From contig CALDUE010000075.1 of assembly GCA_937923485.1 (NCBI GenBank), forward strand, positions 1-32,904: a DNA stretch of 32,904 nucleotides, read 5' to 3'. Numbering within the stretch: the stretch's first letter is position 1; the number at the start of each line of letters is the position of its first letter. This stretch comes from an uncultured Saprospiraceae bacterium (GTDB lineage Bacteria; Bacteroidota; Bacteroidia; Chitinophagales; Saprospiraceae). Shown in pieces: positions 8,227 through 16,378 of this stretch. The position numbers and the translations under genes were made by a program. The notes beneath the pieces were generated by a model that saw nothing but the letters and a program-made list of their open reading frames with translations, was not told the DNA's origin and searched no databases.

Positions 8227-8718
8227 ATGAAATATAGGAGATTGAGGCGTGAAGAATTGGAAGAACTGGAAGCACAGTTTGTACGCTTTCTGGCAGCACA
8301 AAGCATCCCAGCAGACGATTGGGCGAAGATCAAAGTCACAGATGAAGTGAAAGCGAATGCGCTCATCGATCAGTTTAGCGAAATGGTGTTTGATGACGTA
8401 ATCAGACGCACAAAATTTGCCGAACAGCGTACCGAAAAACAGCTCCTCACGTTTAGGTGCGGGGAAGAAAAATTGGAGTTAAGAGGCATTGTCATCGAAG
8501 GTGATACCTCTTTAGATTTTCGACGAGAAGAGCCCCCTCAAGAAATGGTTGCGAAGCTCAAACTCAGCAACGCTAAACTCAAAATCCTCTCTGCTGAGCG
8601 GATATATCGACCAGACCGTGAATCGGAAGTATTTTCACTTTTAGAACAGCAGGCTAAAATTTCTCAAGGCCCAGAGTTGTTTGAGTTATTAGACAGTATG
8701 GTAAATAATGAAAGCTAA
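8227..8718 (+). CDS. DUF6495 family protein
   Basis: A 163-residue soluble, acidic protein that begins MKYRRLRREELEELE and continues with FVRFLAAQSIPADDW and IDQFSEMVFDDVI. This N-terminus matches what I recall of DUF6495, a family of unknown function confined to Bacteroidota. There is no signal peptide or membrane segment. It is transcribed divergently from terC and lies 3 bp before the hydrolase gene, so the two are probably co-transcribed. No biochemical role can be assigned. The family identification is from memory and is moderate. Confidence 0.7.
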   Translation: MKYRRLRREELEELEAQFVRFLAAQSIPADDWAKIKVTDEVKANALIDQFSEMVFDDVIRRTKFAEQRTEKQLLTFRCGEEKLELRGIVIEGDTSLDFRREEPPQEMVAKLKLSNAKLKILSAERIYRPDRESEVFSLLEQQAKISQGPELFELLDSMVNNES

Positions 8719-8721
8719 TCG

Positions 8722-9477
8722 ATGATCTCCCCTCTTGCAGCAATTCGGGAACTTGCAAATATCCCAGCGTACCACAAGCAGCTAGCATCTAAAGGCACTT
8801 CCACACATTGGGAAAGACTTACCTATGGCAACCACAAGCGTCAATATGTACTGTTTGCTGAACAAGACGACCCACACGCACCAGTAGCTGTTTGGATCCA
8901 TGGTGGTGGATGGCAGTTCGGGGATCCAGAAAAATTAGTCGCATTTGGTGAGTACTTTTTCAAGCGAGGATATACGGTGTATATGCCTAGTCATAGGAGA
9001 ATACCCCGGCACGATGGTGATGCAATTTTCACCGACGTTTGCAAAGCTTTGGCGATGATTCAAAAACGAGCATTTAGCCCTCCACAAATACTGCTCGGCG
9101 GCATGTCAAGCGGTGGCCAACTCGCTGCACTTTTGGCCTTGCGGCAAAACGAATGGCGCACCAGTGCAAACCTATTGGGCTTGATTACATCTGGGTCTCC
9201 GCTGAGCCTACGACACATGGGCGCTAGTCCAACGCGACGTTGGTTTGCAGGCAGCCCAAAAAAGGAGCGCTTTGATACACTCGATCCTTACGCGCAGTTA
9301 AAAGTTAAACCTGACTTTCCAGCAGTAATTCTGCATGGAACCGAGGACGGTTTAGTCCCGTGGAAAAGTGCGGTTGCCTTCGTCAATCAAGCAAGACATG
9401 TAGGCTGGGACGAGTTGAATTTCGTTAGTCTACCAGGTGGCAGCCACCTTGATGCTGCTACTTTTATCAGGGATTAA
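8722..9477 (+). CDS. Alpha/beta hydrolase (esterase / lipase-like)
   Basis: A 251-residue cytoplasmic alpha/beta hydrolase of the esterase-lipase type with an oxyanion-hole HGGGW motif (about 60-64). The nucleophile elbow GMSSGG has Ser near 129, an acid lies in the HGTEDG motif near 207, and the catalytic His is in GGSHLD near the C-terminus. This layout resembles BD-FAE and kynurenine-formamidase-like carboxylesterases. It starts 3 bp after the DUF6495 stop. Its TAA stop shares the TTAA at 9474-9477 with the convergent holA gene. The substrate is unknown. Confidence 0.82.
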   Translation: MISPLAAIRELANIPAYHKQLASKGTSTHWERLTYGNHKRQYVLFAEQDDPHAPVAVWIHGGGWQFGDPEKLVAFGEYFFKRGYTVYMPSHRRIPRHDGDAIFTDVCKALAMIQKRAFSPPQILLGGMSSGGQLAALLALRQNEWRTSANLLGLITSGSPLSLRHMGASPTRRWFAGSPKKERFDTLDPYAQLKVKPDFPAVILHGTEDGLVPWKSAVAFVNQARHVGWDELNFVSLPGGSHLDAATFIRD

Positions 9478-10505
9478 CGCGAAGCACTTTGAATGAGACG
9501 CTCAGTCAATTCTAGCGTCAATTCGCCACCCATTCCAGGCCCGAGATTGAACTCCACACCTTTACTTTTCAGGTCGTATTCAGCAAGCGTTTCGATGATT
9601 TCCATGAGCTGAGGACGTGACCAGCGCTTAGCTGCTTGGCGTACTTTTCCAAGACGAAAAGCATTATAAATTCCTGTAGCCTCCTTTTGGTCACCTTCGC
9701 TTTGGTGTAAGACATCGTGAATGGCAAATAGTCCGCTGAAATAACCGTACAAACTCGCTAACGTCAGCGGAAGTGGATGTTCCCGCTCGTTTTGCGAAAG
9801 CGCAAATCCAATCCTCACCACTCGCTCCAAATCTTTTGAACCGAGCGCATCTTGAAACTCAAACAAATTGAACTGTCGACTGATACCGACGTGTGTTTCT
9901 ACATGTTCGGCAGTGATTTCTTCAGTTTTGGGAACATTGAGGAAGAGCTTATCCAAGGCTCCAGAGAGCACAATTAGATCTGTACCGAGATACTCTGCAA
10001 GTAATTCGGTGACACCCGGCGCCGCTTTACGCTTCTTACTTGAAAGCTGCTTGCTGATAAACTGAGGTACCTGATTGTTATACAACGGTTTACTTTCGAA
10101 GACCACGCCACTGTGCGCAATAGCCTTGTACACTTTGGTATTGCCCTTCACTTTTTTACCGCGATAAGCCAACACGAGTACAGTTGAAGGAACAGGTTGC
10201 TTAAAGTAGCCTTCGAGCTTGGCAAAATCAGGTAGATCTTGTGCTTCCTTGATTAAAACCAGTTGAAATGGCGACATCATTGGATACCGACTTGAAGCAT
10301 CTACGATCTGACCAGCTGTCACATCACGGCCATATAGCACTTGCTGATTGAAGCTTTTGGATGCCTCATCGACCGTTTTCGCTTCAAATGCATCGGCGAG
10401 CATGTCAATGAAAAATGGCTCGGCTCCATGCAGCAGATAAATCGGCTTGAAGGACTTCGACTTAATGTCCGCAAGGACATCGGTATGTGACTTAGCGATT
10501 GGCAC
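9474..10505 (-). CDS. holA: DNA polymerase III subunit delta
   Basis: The clamp-loader delta subunit opens the beta sliding clamp during replication. The 343-residue protein shows the family N-terminus (DIKSKSFKPIYLLHGAEPFFIDML), the central SSRYPMMSPFQLVLIKEA segment, and C-terminal helical regions including ISRQFNLFEFQDALG and AYDLKSKGVEFN. The start is GTG at 10505; no upstream ATG is available and the spacing to DIKSK fits the family. It lies 68 bp downstream of rsmD on the same strand, and its stop overlaps the convergent hydrolase stop by 4 bp. A 13-base relative of the iterated motif (one base deleted) occurs at 9789-9801. Confidence 0.93.
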   Translation of the reverse strand: MPIAKSHTDVLADIKSKSFKPIYLLHGAEPFFIDMLADAFEAKTVDEASKSFNQQVLYGRDVTAGQIVDASSRYPMMSPFQLVLIKEAQDLPDFAKLEGYFKQPVPSTVLVLAYRGKKVKGNTKVYKAIAHSGVVFESKPLYNNQVPQFISKQLSSKKRKAAPGVTELLAEYLGTDLIVLSGALDKLFLNVPKTEEITAEHVETHVGISRQFNLFEFQDALGSKDLERVVRIGFALSQNEREHPLPLTLASLYGYFSGLFAIHDVLHQSEGDQKEATGIYNAFRLGKVRQAAKRWSRPQLMEIIETLAEYDLKSKGVEFNLGPGMGGELTLELTERLIQSASR

Positions 10506-10573
10506 TGCGGCAAGTTAAAACGCTCAAACGTTAAGCAGCACGCTAAGTAGAAGAAAAGAAAGCATGTAAAGCA

Positions 10574-11110
10574 TTACTCGAAAAAGCTAAAGTACGTTTT
10601 GCCATAAGTTCGCAAATTGCGAAACCTCGGATGCTCGGAGAAATCATGGTTGGGATTGTGCTCAAGTACAAAAAGGCCACCTTCTGCGAGCAAGTTGGTA
10701 CTGAAAAATTTATCTGGAATCGTATCGAGCGTTGGCAGTGGATAAGGCGGTCCTGCAAAACAGTAGGTGTAGCTCCCTTTGTCGCTCGCCATAAACTTGA
10801 ACACATCAGATCGAACAACTCTTAAGTTGTCTTCAATCTTCAGGTCTTTTGCTAGACTCTGCACAAAGCGGATTGCAGGAACATGCTTATCCACGTAGGT
10901 AGCATCCTCGCAGCCTCGACTGATGCATTCGTAGCAGTGATTACCTGTCCCCCCGAAGAGATCGAGCATGCGCATGTCTTCAAAATCTAGTTCATTGGTC
11001 AGGATATTAAACAGACCTTCCTTGCTGATGTCTGTTGTTGGGCGCGTTGGCCATTTATCAGCTGGTGGCGTAAAACGTCGACCACGAAATTTCCCAGAAA
11101 TAATACGCAT
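10574..11110 (-). CDS. rsmD: RsmD-family 16S rRNA (guanine-N2) methyltransferase, atypical motifs
   Basis: The overall pattern is RsmD (methylates G966 of 16S rRNA): start MRIISGKFRGRRF, then PTTDISKEGLFNIL, LDLFGGTG (49-56) for S-adenosylmethionine binding, and SRGC. At 178 residues the length is normal. Two key places deviate. The loop after GTG is NHCYE instead of the usual S(I/L)xxE type, and catalytic motif IV is GPPY (Gly120) instead of DPPY/F. By family knowledge the Asp of that motif helps position the target amine, so activity may be reduced or lost. The gene precedes holA and follows DUF3822 after a plus-strand insertion. Confidence 0.85.
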   Translation of the reverse strand: MRIISGKFRGRRFTPPADKWPTRPTTDISKEGLFNILTNELDFEDMRMLDLFGGTGNHCYECISRGCEDATYVDKHVPAIRFVQSLAKDLKIEDNLRVVRSDVFKFMASDKGSYTYCFAGPPYPLPTLDTIPDKFFSTNLLAEGGLFVLEHNPNHDFSEHPRFRNLRTYGKTYFSFFE

Positions 11111-11223
11111 TTACAGCAGGTTAAGGCTTTGACAAAAGGTAAAAGTAGAAGAACTCAGCTACTTCTGGTTGATTGAAAATTCAGGTCGAGATCGTTCTCA
11201 AGTGGGAAAATTTACCCACCTTT

Positions 11224-11919
11224 ATGAGTGCACCAAAGGTTATAAAATACCACTGGATTCTACTCATCAAATTAGTCGAGAGAAAGTTAATGCAACCATT
11301 GAATTCAAGCTCTATCCTCACGAAGATCTTCACGAAAGTGCTACTCTACGCAGCAGTTTTTGCGGCAGCGTACTATGCAGCATTTATCGACGCGTCTGAT
11401 GGTAAAATTTTAGTCGGAAACTCAGTTGAAAATTATCAAGAGGGTCTGCTCGTCTTGATGGCAATACTTAGTGGCTATGCCGCTTGGAGGATACCTGCAT
11501 TGAGAGTGGTCATGGTATGCCTCGCAGGCTTGGCTGCAGCGAGTTTTTTTAGAGAACTTAACAATCAGCTAGAGGCTATTTTTCATAAAGGCTTTTGGAT
11601 CATACCTGTGGTCCTCGTACTTATTCCGACGGTGATTTACGCAGCGAGAAACTTTAAAACACTTCTGCGCCAAGTAGATAGCATTCTAGATTCCTTTGCA
11701 TTCGGCGTGTACTTCACAGGCTTTCTTGTACTTCATGTCTTTTCGAGGTTGTTTGGAGCAAACGACATCTGGAAGCTCGCGATGAAAGAGAATTTTATCA
11801 GAGATGTAGCCAGAACAGCCGAAGAAACAACAGAGCTCCTAGGATATAGCATCATGTTTCTTGGAACGATCGAATTATATCGCTACGGCGTTTCAAAACT
11901 CAGCAGTAAACTGGATTAA
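11224..11919 (+). CDS. Polytopic membrane protein of unknown function
   Basis: A protein of about 231 residues with roughly six hydrophobic segments (for example VLLYAAVFAAAYYAAFI, GLLVLMAILSGYAAW, VVMVCLAGLAAASFF, FWIIPVVLVLIPTVIYAA, FAFGVYFTGFLVLHVF and LGYSIMFLGTIELY). Charged, conserved-looking loops carry FFRELNNQLEAIF and ARTAEETTELLG. I do not recognise the family. The frame opens earlier at a TTG (11173), but the first ATG is at 11224; a later ATG at 11290 is also possible. It lies on the plus strand between the minus-strand DUF3822 and rsmD genes, which suggests an insertion into an otherwise collinear block. Confidence 0.75.
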   Translation: MSAPKVIKYHWILLIKLVERKLMQPLNSSSILTKIFTKVLLYAAVFAAAYYAAFIDASDGKILVGNSVENYQEGLLVLMAILSGYAAWRIPALRVVMVCLAGLAAASFFRELNNQLEAIFHKGFWIIPVVLVLIPTVIYAARNFKTLLRQVDSILDSFAFGVYFTGFLVLHVFSRLFGANDIWKLAMKENFIRDVARTAEETTELLGYSIMFLGTIELYRYGVSKLSSKLD

Positions 11920-11994
11920 GCGATGAACGAGATGACTACGCGCTTTCCGATGGTACTTGAGCGGATGCGTAGTCCACTATAAACTTTTCTCGAT

Positions 11995-12729
11995 TTAGCT
12001 CAATGGGATTGGTTGCTCGCGCAGTGCTTTCTGATGAGAAAGAAGCAACTCAATGGGAGCGGTATGAGGACCTGCGGCAAGCTCTTCATCGAGATTTCTG
12101 ATGTCGAAATAGATTCTTAGCTGACGATATAATTGTCCTTCCTCGGAGATCATTCCTCCCGTGAAAATGGGAGTTGAATGCCGATCTAGACCATAGTGAT
12201 CTAGCATCGCCGCGAGATGAAAGACTGCATCGGCATCTGTATGGCATTTTTCAGCCTGAACAAGAACCACTTGATTTTGGCGTACAAGTATCATCCAGCA
12301 ATGCTGGTCAATAAAATAGGCTAAGCCTAAGTGAGGCTGACGCTTACTAAGCTGATTGGCGGTGTGTACAAATAGCTCAGCGATGTGGTTACCGCTATAG
12401 AGAGAAACAGGGACGCGGACGTTCCGATAATACACGCCCATAGCTTTCAACTCAGGCATGGCACTTACGCCAATATTCCCAAGGGTTACAAGCGGATGTT
12501 TGTTGCGCAGATATAATTGACGATCGTCGTAACGATAGAGTTTTGCAGGTACGAGTTGCCATCGAAAACTAGTTTCGAATACTGTCCCAGGTCGTTCAAT
12601 ACCTAGGGCTTCCAACTTTTTTTGTCGGGCACCATAAGTACTTCTTCCTTGGGCATTTTTTTGGCGAGAGAACAGATAAGCTCCATCGTCATGGACGATT
12701 GAAACCAATGGGGTCGCCAAGGCCTGCAT
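11995..12729 (-). CDS. DUF3822 family protein
   Basis: A 244-residue soluble protein without a signal peptide. The features ELFVHTANQLSKRQPHLGLAYFIDQHCWMILVRQNQVVLVQ and FTGGMISEEGQLYRQLRIYF fit DUF3822, a Bacteroidota family with an actin/ATPase-like fold appearance that is usually found beside rsmD. Its ATG overlaps the TAA of the upstream gene (TAATG, 12727-12731), indicating translational coupling. The usual partner rsmD lies downstream beyond a plus-strand insertion. Its function is not established. Confidence 0.75.
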   Translation of the reverse strand: MQALATPLVSIVHDDGAYLFSRQKNAQGRSTYGARQKKLEALGIERPGTVFETSFRWQLVPAKLYRYDDRQLYLRNKHPLVTLGNIGVSAMPELKAMGVYYRNVRVPVSLYSGNHIAELFVHTANQLSKRQPHLGLAYFIDQHCWMILVRQNQVVLVQAEKCHTDADAVFHLAAMLDHYGLDRHSTPIFTGGMISEEGQLYRQLRIYFDIRNLDEELAAGPHTAPIELLLSHQKALREQPIPLS

Positions 12730-13313
12730 TACTCCCAGTTACCTGCCAGAGATGGAGTCGACATGTTGCCAAACTTGATCGTCTTGGTTGGATCGTACGT
12801 ATTATCGTAGCGCGCAAAACGGGGATTCGCATAAGGGCCCATGAAGTACTTATAGTTCGTGCTAACCTCGACAACGTTGACGAGGGTTGATTGATACGTC
12901 ACCGTATCAGCACGAATGTCGAATTTCTGTCCTTCTGTAAAGGGTACGTATCTCAAAGAATCTAGCGGCAATCTTAGAGCTATTGCAGAATCTAGGGCTG
13001 AACGATAAATGGTATCGTAGCGAATGACCCCGTCAAAATTCGGATCATCTGGATCACCGAAAACACTCACAATTGGAATTTGACCATTGCGAAGAACTTG
13101 GTCAAGTGTATCAAAATTACTTGCAAAGCCTTCTCCTGTAACATCTCTAAAGAGCTGCTGTGCAGTTCTGACCTCCTTGAGTCGGTCAATTACCGCATCT
13201 TGGCGTCGATTAAGTTCGTCTTGAAAAGCGATTGGCTCACTGATTGAACTGATGAGTACCCATACGAGTACTCCTGCGATCGCTGCTAAGACTAAATTGA
13301 TAACCGTCCTCAT
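12729..13313 (-). CDS. Small membrane-anchored hypothetical protein
   Basis: From the ATG at 13313 the protein has 194 residues; the frame extends to a GTG at 13343 but the ATG directly precedes the membrane segment. Residues 2 to about 22 form a single N-terminal transmembrane helix or uncleaved signal anchor (VINLVLAAIAGVLVWVLISSI). Next comes a charged helix (DELNRRQDAVIDRLKEVRTAQQLF) resembling the start of pilin-like or periplasmic scaffold proteins, then a soluble domain. It is translationally coupled to DUF3822 (TAATG overlap). The family is unknown to me. The context suggests a Bacteroidota-specific envelope protein. Confidence 0.72.
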   Translation of the reverse strand: MRTVINLVLAAIAGVLVWVLISSISEPIAFQDELNRRQDAVIDRLKEVRTAQQLFRDVTGEGFASNFDTLDQVLRNGQIPIVSVFGDPDDPNFDGVIRYDTIYRSALDSAIALRLPLDSLRYVPFTEGQKFDIRADTVTYQSTLVNVVEVSTNYKYFMGPYANPRFARYDNTYDPTKTIKFGNMSTPSLAGNWE

Positions 13314-13403
13314 AGTTGAATCCTTGTTTGGGCAATAATACACAAAGTCACGTCGTGGTTCGAATGGAATTCATGACGCAATTTTGCACACACACTACTT
13401 TTG

Positions 13404-14435
13404 ATGCAAAAAGATAGAATTTTGGTGGTCGATCCCTGCATTTTAGCAATAGAAAGTTCCTGTGATGATACTTCTGCTGCTATTTGGAGAAATGGAAAAC
13501 TTCTCTGCAATGTAGTTGCCTCGCAGCTCATGCACGATAAAACTGGCGGAATAGTACCTGAAGTGGCTAGTCGTGCGCATCAGCAGGTAATCATTCCTGT
13601 GGTCAAAAGGGCCCTAGAACAAGCAGAGATTCGTCCACAAGAACTTGATGCTGTTGCGGTAACGCATGGCCCTGGACTGATGGGGAGTCTTGTGGTGGGG
13701 GTAGCTTTCGCCAAAACCTATGCTGCGGGACTTGATATTCCAGTGATTAAAGTCCACCACATGGAAGCACATGTATTAGCGCATTTTGCAACGGAAAAAA
13801 AGCCACAATTTCCATTTCTGTGTCTTACCGTGAGTGGAGGACATACCCAATTACTTGTTGTCCGCGGACCATTTTCGTACGAAGAAATCGGACGAACCAT
13901 CGACGATGCCGCTGGTGAAGCTTTTGATAAAAGTGGAAAACTACTCGGGCTCCCCTACCCTGCTGGTCCGCATATCGACCAGCTTGCCAAAGAAGGCTCC
14001 CCAAAATTTGAGTTTTCAAAGCAAAACATCGAAGGCTTCGACTTCAGCTACAGCGGACTTAAAACGAGTATCCTCTATTTTCTGCAAAAAGAGGTGCGTA
14101 AAAACCCTGACTTCATCCAAGAGAATTTAGCTGACTTAGCCGCCTCCATTCAGCACGCGATCGTAGAGAGCTTACTTCTCAAAGTAGAAGCGGCTTTGAC
14201 TGAAACTGGACTCAAACAACTTGCACTAGCAGGTGGCGTAAGCGCAAACTCTGGTCTACGACTCGAAGCCGATAAACTAGCAAAAAGACTAGGTGTGGAG
14301 CTCTTTACAACGCCAATAAAACTTGCTACAGACAATGCTGGAATGATCGCAGCGGCAGCATCTTTTGCCTACCGCGAGGGCCGATTTGCCCAAGATGATT
14401 TGGCTCCAGCAGCTCGTCTTACAATGCGGGTTTGA
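13404..14435 (+). CDS. tsaD: tRNA N6-adenosine threonylcarbamoyltransferase
   Basis: TsaD transfers the threonylcarbamoyl group to A37 of ANN-decoding tRNAs, working with TsaB and TsaE. The protein shows the family start ILAIESSCDDTSAA, the THGPGLMGSLVVGVAFAK stretch, the metal-binding HMEAH motif (about residues 119-123), SGGHTQL, and GGVSANSGLR and TDNAGMIA near the C-terminus. The frame begins at a TTG at 13401, immediately followed by ATG at 13404, which I use (343 residues). The AFAKT segment of the family motif carries an exact copy of the iterated 15-mer. It is convergent with the DUF697 gene, 4 bp apart. Confidence 0.96.
   Translation: MQKDRILVVDPCILAIESSCDDTSAAIWRNGKLLCNVVASQLMHDKTGGIVPEVASRAHQQVIIPVVKRALEQAEIRPQELDAVAVTHGPGLMGSLVVGVAFAKTYAAGLDIPVIKVHHMEAHVLAHFATEKKPQFPFLCLTVSGGHTQLLVVRGPFSYEEIGRTIDDAAGEAFDKSGKLLGLPYPAGPHIDQLAKEGSPKFEFSKQNIEGFDFSYSGLKTSILYFLQKEVRKNPDFIQENLADLAASIQHAIVESLLLKVEAALTETGLKQLALAGGVSANSGLRLEADKLAKRLGVELFTTPIKLATDNAGMIAAAASFAYREGRFAQDDLAPAARLTMRV
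13704..13718 (+). repeat. Iterated 15-mer motif, exact copy in tsaD
   Basis: GCTTTCGCCAAAACC on plus, in the sense of tsaD, coding AFAKT within a naturally conserved stretch (VAFAKTYA). The protein constraint explains the amino acids but not the exact codons. Confidence 0.9.
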
Positions 14436-14439
14436 GGCT

Positions 14440-15207
14440 TTACATCTGCCCCAGTAGCCTTGCCTTGGTTGTCTCATAGTCAGACTCACTGATGAGTCCT
14501 CGCTCATATAGAGAGGAGAGCTCTGCCAGTTTCTGAGCTATCGTAGAAGATTCCTGAGCCGCCTCGGCAGGTTTTTCGGAATTTTCCGTCACCTGTTCGC
14601 CGACCACAGTTTCAGTAGTCTCGCTTTCCGAACCGAAGGCTGTTCCCGCAGCTGAAGTGGCAAAATCTTTACCTCTGCGAATAAGTTCATCAAACTTGAA
14701 ACGACTTTTGGAAGAAGTTTCATCAACTTCCTCGGCCATGGCATCATCGCCCCGCTCCTTTTGCCATTCCATGACTTTCTCCTTGCCTTTTTCAAATTGA
14801 TCTCGATACACTTTTTTGAGTCTTTCAGGATCTAAATCTAGGATTGTACCGCCACTGCTTAGATGTGTCTTGAAGGCCGTACCAAGCGCATAACTGCTTG
14901 CCCCCGCGAGCACGCCACCGGTCACGCTTCCTACAAGTGTTCCTGCTATAGGAACCAATTTCACGATAGACGCTGCCCCAATTCTAGCAATAGCCGCACT
15001 GGTCAATGAACTCACCAACGCTTTGCCTTTAGTCGCCGAAAAATCAACATCATACACTTCGCATAGACTTCTAATCATGTCCACTTGAACTGCAGAGACT
15101 GCCGCTAAATCTGCTAATGCTAAGGGGATTGCGCCTGCACCTAACGACCAGACCGAGTGGTTGCGAATGATTGTATCTGCGTGCTTACTTTTATCGTCGT
15201 TGGCCAT
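14440..15207 (-). CDS. DUF697 protein with C-terminal SHOCT domain
   Basis: A 255-residue protein. Residues about 15-135 fit DUF697 (YcjF-like): IPLALADLAAVSAVQVDMIRSL, then glycine/alanine-rich membrane-like hairpins (LVPIAGTLVGSVTGGVLAGASSYALG). An acidic, charged linker follows (about 140-220). The last 33 residues (LAELSSLYERGLISESDYE onward) are a SHOCT domain, a short oligomerisation or membrane-targeting module. DUF697 proteins are often associated with GTPases, but none is present here. It is convergent with tsaD. The upstream gap holds the one-mismatch copy of the iterated motif. The role is unknown. Confidence 0.8.
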   Translation of the reverse strand: MANDDKSKHADTIIRNHSVWSLGAGAIPLALADLAAVSAVQVDMIRSLCEVYDVDFSATKGKALVSSLTSAAIARIGAASIVKLVPIAGTLVGSVTGGVLAGASSYALGTAFKTHLSSGGTILDLDPERLKKVYRDQFEKGKEKVMEWQKERGDDAMAEEVDETSSKSRFKFDELIRRGKDFATSAAGTAFGSESETTETVVGEQVTENSEKPAEAAQESSTIAQKLAELSSLYERGLISESDYETTKARLLGQM

Positions 15208-15257
15208 GATAGGTTGTTTCTTCCTTGGGATGCACTTAAGATAACGCGCAAAGAATA

Positions 15258-15272
15258 GGTTTTGGCGTAAGC
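15258..15272 (-). repeat. Iterated 15-mer motif, one-mismatch intergenic copy
   Basis: GGTTTTGGCGTAAGC on plus (one A to T change). It lies between two minus-strand genes, in the same transcript-sense orientation as all other copies. Confidence 0.7.
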
Positions 15273-15316
15273 TCTAGACAGAAGACCTAGGATAAACGAC
15301 GAATGCAGGCTCATTC

Positions 15317-16378
15317 CTATACAGAAAAGCGATTAGCGATGTCAATTTCAGGATCAATAGTCTTTTTTAATTGCATCGCTTGTAGGAGATTAGCTGTGCA
15401 ATAAGGCCCTAAACTCGTCCCCTTGGTACCCAACCCGTTGCATAGCCATAGCCTTGAAATAGTAGGATGTTGACCCACCAGCGGACGTCGATCCTTTACC
15501 GTAGGTCGCACAGCCGCTAGATGCTCAACGTGCCGAGGAACCGCAATCTCAAAAGCCGCGGCTTGCTCACGTAAACGCTCTTCACCAGCTAAACTAGGTG
15601 TATCTAGCTCAAAGTAGTCTTCATTGGTTGCTCCTAACCAGACCTCATCGCCCTCACCAATAGGACAAATGAAATGCTTCACTTTAAGGGCAAGATCGCG
15701 CGGCATATCCTTCAATGAAAAGCGAAAAGCTTCTCCTTTGGTCCCTCGCCATGGAAGCTTACTCCATGTGTTGGAAAACATTGCTGCAGCTCCTGTGCAG
15801 TCTATGATTCGCCTTGCGGCAAAACCACCTACACGCAACCTGCCTCCCTGCTGAGTCACTTCATCAATGTTGATATCTGCCTCAATCAAATAACCTTTTT
15901 CGCGCAAAAAAGAGCGGTAATTGCTGATGAGTTCCCGCAGATTTACTTGAGCGGCTTCTAAGGTAGGCCCTACCCTTTCAGGAGCTCTCACTGGGAGCTG
16001 AAGATCGGTTCTTGGCTTGCCCATATAGGCTGAATAGGTTTTATCGTTGCGCCGCATGTCCCATTGATTGAGCGCTGAAACCTCTGAGAGGTCCCGATAC
16101 ACGGTAATCTGATTGATCAGTTTGACATGGAGCAATCGCTCAAGGTCTTCATAGATTGCTAAGCCTTGAATCAGCTCATTAATTTTCCATGCTTTGACAA
16201 ATCTGCGGCCAGTGACAGGATTGACGATTCCAGCGGCCACGTTGCTGCTTGCTCGCTTGTGTCCACGATCGACAACTACGTGGTCGATTCCTGCTTGAAG
16301 CATTCTGAAACTCAGCAGTGTTCCTGCAAGACCTTGTCCCAAGATCAGGGCGTCAACCTGCTGCGTTGGACTACCCAT
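15317..16378 (-). CDS. FAD-dependent oxidoreductase (DAO family)
   Basis: A 353-residue flavoprotein with the N-terminal dinucleotide-binding motif LILGQGLAGTLLS (GxGxxG) and the DAO-type SSNVAAGIVNPVTGRRFVK segment. A central RIIDCTGAAA and a C-terminal CNGLGTKGTSLGPYCTANLL close the FAD fold. The layout resembles glycine-oxidase-like (ThiO) and MnmC-C-type amine oxidases that act on secondary or primary amines. The substrate cannot be read from the sequence. Its start overlaps the end of the MmcQ/YjbR gene by 8 bp, so the two are co-transcribed. No signal peptide is present. Confidence 0.82.
   Translation of the reverse strand: MGSPTQQVDALILGQGLAGTLLSFRMLQAGIDHVVVDRGHKRASSNVAAGIVNPVTGRRFVKAWKINELIQGLAIYEDLERLLHVKLINQITVYRDLSEVSALNQWDMRRNDKTYSAYMGKPRTDLQLPVRAPERVGPTLEAAQVNLRELISNYRSFLREKGYLIEADINIDEVTQQGGRLRVGGFAARRIIDCTGAAAMFSNTWSKLPWRGTKGEAFRFSLKDMPRDLALKVKHFICPIGEGDEVWLGATNEDYFELDTPSLAGEERLREQAAAFEIAVPRHVEHLAAVRPTVKDRRPLVGQHPTISRLWLCNGLGTKGTSLGPYCTANLLQAMQLKKTIDPEIDIANRFSV

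Noticed and set aside
13396-13403. TACTTTTG as a Bacteroidota -7 promoter element for tsaD
   Set aside because: It abuts the ATG at 13404 and has no TTTG element at the right distance, so transcription would start inside the gene.
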